DNA of 35,512 nt, from positions 1 through 35,512 of the forward strand of contig CBDFAX010000022.1 of the NCBI GenBank assembly GCA_965245735.1, given 5' to 3'. Shown one piece after another: positions 33,310 through 35,512 of the stretch (position 1 is its first letter; every line of letters starts with the position of its first letter). The notes beneath the pieces are model-generated. The model did no database searches. It was not told where the DNA came from and saw only the letters and a list, made by a program, of their open reading frames with translations. A program made the position numbers and the translations under genes. The stretch comes from Abiotrophia sp965245735 (GTDB lineage Bacteria > Bacillota > Bacilli > Lactobacillales > Aerococcaceae).

Positions 33310-33382
33310 ATTAGCATAAAGTGAGGAGCCTCTCACTGGGTTTCATTTCTCTTATGACGCAATACTGAAAGGTGGTAATGCT

Positions 33383-35104
33383 ATGACATGGCAAGAAACA
33401 TTAAACCTCTGGAAAAATTACGACGCCCTTGATCCCGTTCTCAAGGAAGAGTTAGCCAATAACCAAGACGAGGAAGCCTTAAAGGATGCCTTTGGCGCTA
33501 ATCTCAGCTTCGGGACGGCAGGTATGCGTGGGGTCTTAGGGGCAGGTCCTAACCGCATGAACGTCTACACCGTTCGCCAAGCAACGGAAGGCTTAGCCCA
33601 ATTAATTGAAGAAGCCGGCCAAGCGGCTAAAGACCGCGGGGTTGCGATTTCCTATGACTCACGGCATTATTCTCCTGAATTCGCCATGGAAGCTGCCTTG
33701 GTCTTGGGTCGTCACGGCATCAAGAGCTATGTCTTTGAGAGCCTACGGCCAACGCCTGAATTATCCTTTGCAGTACGTTACCTCAATACCTACGCTGGGA
33801 TTATGATTACTGCCAGCCACAACCCCGCAGCCTACAACGGCTATAAGGTTTACGGCGAAGACGGCGGGCAAATGCCACCAGAAGATGCAGATAAATTAAC
33901 AGAATTTGTTCGCGCAGTGGAAAACCCACTAACGGTTGAAGTAGGTGACAAGACCGAATTATTAGGTAGCGGCCTTGTAGAAATCATCGGCGACCGTGTG
34001 GACCAAGCCTACCTAGAAGAAATGAAGGCTGTCACCATCAACCCTGAATTGGTTAAGGAAATGGCGGAGCAAGTCAGCATCGTCTTCACTCCACTTCACG
34101 GGACTGGTATGTACCTAGGTCTCAAAGCCCTCAACCAAGCAGGCTTCAACACCATTCACGTGGTAGAAGAACAAGCTAAAGCAGACGGCGACTTCCCAAC
34201 TGTTAAGTCTCCTAACCCTGAATCTGCTGCTGCCTTTGATTTAGCTGAGCAATTAGCTAAGAAGGTAGAAGCGGATATCCTCTTAGGGACTGACCCAGAC
34301 GCTGACCGTCTCGGGGCTAAGGTTCGCACTAGCAAGGGTGACTACCAACTCTTGACCGGGAACCAAATCGCTTCTCTTATGTTGGACTATATCTTGAACG
34401 CTAAGTTAGAACTCAACCAACTGCCTAAGAACGGGGTAGCGGTTAAGTCTATCGTATCGACTAACTTTGCTAACGCTATTTTATCTCACTATGGCTTAGA
34501 AGCGGTCGAAGTACTGACTGGCTTCAAGTTTATCGCTGAGAAGATTCAAGAATATGAAGAAACAGGCTCTAAGACCTTTCTCATGGGCTTTGAAGAATCT
34601 TACGGTTACCTCATTAAGCCATTTGTTCGCGACAAGGATGCCATCCAAGCCTTGGTAGTCTTAGCTGAATTGACCGCCTACCACAAGAAAGCGGGTCGTA
34701 CCTTGGCTGATGTCTTAGAAAGCATGTACGAAAAATACGGTTACTTCTATGAAAAGACTATCGCAGTGGACTTCCCAGGTCTCTCTGGGCAAGCTAAGAT
34801 GGCTGCCATCATGCAACAAATCCGGACCGAAGGAATCAAGGAAATGGGTGGCCTCAAAGTGGTGAGCGCAGCTGACTACTTAGCTGGCACGCGCACTCTG
34901 GCTGACGGCACGGTTGAAACCTTGACCTTCCCACCATCTGACGCCCTCAAGTATGTCTTGGAAGACGGCAGCTGGGTGGCTTTCCGTCCAAGTGGGACCG
35001 AACCAAAAATCAAGCTCTATCTAGGCACCCAAGGCGCTTCGCATGAAGAAGTAGAAGCTAAGGCTGCTAAGATTGAAGCAGACATCGCTAAACTAACCGC
35101 CTAA
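33383..35104 (+). CDS. pgcA: Alpha-phosphoglucomutase (phosphohexomutase superfamily)
   Basis: This 573-residue enzyme interconverts glucose-1-phosphate and glucose-6-phosphate, supplying UDP-glucose for wall and lipid glycopolymers. The catalytic serine S145 lies in TASHNP, the Mg-binding loop is GTDPDADRLG, the sugar-binding loop GFEESYGYL and the phosphate-binding loop FRPSGTEPKIKLYL. Length and motifs match the B. subtilis PgcA type. The ATG has AAAGGTGG 7 nt upstream. It is the only plus-strand gene, divergent from rapZ, and has its own terminator. Confidence 0.95.
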   Translation: MTWQETLNLWKNYDALDPVLKEELANNQDEEALKDAFGANLSFGTAGMRGVLGAGPNRMNVYTVRQATEGLAQLIEEAGQAAKDRGVAISYDSRHYSPEFAMEAALVLGRHGIKSYVFESLRPTPELSFAVRYLNTYAGIMITASHNPAAYNGYKVYGEDGGQMPPEDADKLTEFVRAVENPLTVEVGDKTELLGSGLVEIIGDRVDQAYLEEMKAVTINPELVKEMAEQVSIVFTPLHGTGMYLGLKALNQAGFNTIHVVEEQAKADGDFPTVKSPNPESAAAFDLAEQLAKKVEADILLGTDPDADRLGAKVRTSKGDYQLLTGNQIASLMLDYILNAKLELNQLPKNGVAVKSIVSTNFANAILSHYGLEAVEVLTGFKFIAEKIQEYEETGSKTFLMGFEESYGYLIKPFVRDKDAIQALVVLAELTAYHKKAGRTLADVLESMYEKYGYFYEKTIAVDFPGLSGQAKMAAIMQQIRTEGIKEMGGLKVVSAADYLAGTRTLADGTVETLTFPPSDALKYVLEDGSWVAFRPSGTEPKIKLYLGTQGASHEEVEAKAAKIEADIAKLTA

Positions 35105-35113
35105 AACTAAGGC

Positions 35114-35145
35114 AAAAGGACTGGGATTGATGCCCAGTCCTTTTT
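35114..35145 (+). terminator. Rho-independent terminator of pgm
   Basis: AAAAGGACTGGG pairs with CCCAGTCC and TTTT around a 7-nt loop, and a T-run follows. It starts 9 nt after the stop codon. Confidence 0.93.
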
Positions 35146-35248
35146 GTGTGGTTTGGTTAATGGAGAACTAGCGACTCTAGGCCTAAGATTTTGGCGCTGA
35201 CCTAGCTCGGGATATCATGAAATCTGCCCTGAATCCTATCTTTTGCCT

Positions 35249-35512
35249 GAGCTAGTGGTCCACTAGCTCGAAGCCTTTCCTAGCTTTTGAGCCGTTTCTG
35301 GTGATTTCCCGGGAGCTAGTGGTCCACTTGACAGAGTGGGCCACTGGCTCAAAGCTTTTCCTAGCTTTTGACCCGTTTCTGGTGATTTCCCGGGAGCTAG
35401 TGGTCCACTTGACAGAGTGGGCCACTGGCTCGAAGCTTTTCCTGAATTTTGGACCGTTTCCGGCGATTTCCCGGGAGCTAGTGGTCCACTTGACAGAGTG
35501 GGCCACTAGCTC
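35249..35512. repeat. Tandem 81-bp repeats with long palindromes, running off the window edge
   Basis: Units begin with GAGCTAGTGG at 35249, 35313, 35394 and 35475. The spacing is 81 bp between the last three; the first unit is 64 bp and lacks 17 bp. In each full unit GAGCTAGTGGTCCACT pairs with AGTGGGCCACTGGCTC or AGTGGGCCACTAGCTC (one or two G-T mismatches) around TGACAG. The short unit still keeps a perfect 9-bp palindrome (GAGCTAGTG-GTC-CACTAGCTC). The remaining 43 bp of each unit are also conserved, so this is not a CRISPR array. The array probably continues past the window. Confidence 0.92.

Larger units (their letters stand above)
33067..33382. other. 316-bp divergent intergenic region between rapZ and pgm
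   Basis: It holds two outward-facing promoters (described separately) and no gene. A stem CCAGG-TGGCCACT-CCTGG (around 33,150-33,166) is followed on the plus strand, after a short gap, by seven T. It could stop stray plus-strand transcription before the pgm promoter. A second hairpin, GGGTgCTAG/CTAGACCC, lies near 33,205-33,228. Near 33,321-33,337 GTGAG/CTCAC can form a hairpin in the pgm leader. Confidence 0.5.

Noticed and set aside
35252..35506. 84-residue minus-strand frame with 27-residue repeats
   Set aside because: Not called as a gene, because it is explained by the 81-bp hairpin repeat, has no ribosome binding site in view and is cut near the window edge. It is kept as part of the repeat finding.
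35249..35512. CRISPR array
   Set aside because: The sequence between the palindromes is conserved from unit to unit rather than unique, and no cas genes are present.

Overview
The window reads as a chromosomal segment of a low-to-moderate GC Gram-positive coccus of the order Lactobacillales. The best guess is the family Aerococcaceae (Abiotrophia/Aerococcus-like). That guess rests on Firmicute-type gene clusters (metG-tatD-rnmV-rsmA and rapZ-yvcK-whiA), GGAGG ribosome binding sites, extended -10 promoters and two LPxTG wall-anchored proteins. The genus is an inference; no rRNA gene is present. Almost everything is on the minus strand, and only the phosphoglucomutase gene is on the plus strand.

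Layout from left to right. 1-3.49 kb is the metG-tatD-rnmV-rsmA(ksgA) operon, transcribed leftward, with ATGA overlaps and rsmA cut by the window edge. 3.55-4.42 kb is a compact two-gene cassette with its own promoter and terminator: a 60-residue protein overlapping a GNAT acetyltransferase that resembles TacT-type toxins. 4.43-19.4 kb holds two adjacent cell-wall-anchored surface proteins. One has 4167 residues (vWA head, about 20 tandem isopeptide-type domains, a coiled coil and LPATG). The other has 760 residues (five G5-type repeats, a Ser-rich stalk and LPKTG). About 1 kb of gene-free DNA lies upstream of the second one and includes a hairpin-rich stretch that could be a long 5' leader. 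20.4-24.6 kb is a complete CUT1-type carbohydrate or glycerol-phosphate ABC importer operon (ATPase, two permeases, binding protein). 24.7-26.1 kb is an MBL-fold/beta-CASP-like metallohydrolase. 26.2-29.5 kb is an operon with a YclJK-like two-component system, a KefF/MdaB-type quinone reductase and a 57-residue protein, ended by one strong terminator. 29.5-33.1 kb carries a tail-less single-stranded DNA-binding protein and the rapZ-yvcK-whiA cluster. 33.4-35.1 kb is alpha-phosphoglucomutase. The right edge (35,249-35,512) is an array of 81-bp units, each carrying a long hairpin.

How the parts fit together: housekeeping translation/RNA genes and envelope/carbon-flux regulators (rapZ, yvcK, pgm) flank an accessory, surface-oriented middle. 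The two adhesins probably act together at the cell surface and need a sortase encoded elsewhere. The importer feeds carbon metabolism. No complete novel system can be proven from sequence alone. The most unusual items are the giant modular adhesin with its coiled-coil insertion, the structured region before the G5 adhesin, the GNAT/small-protein pair, the two-component/quinone-reductase/miniprotein operon and the palindromic 81-bp array.
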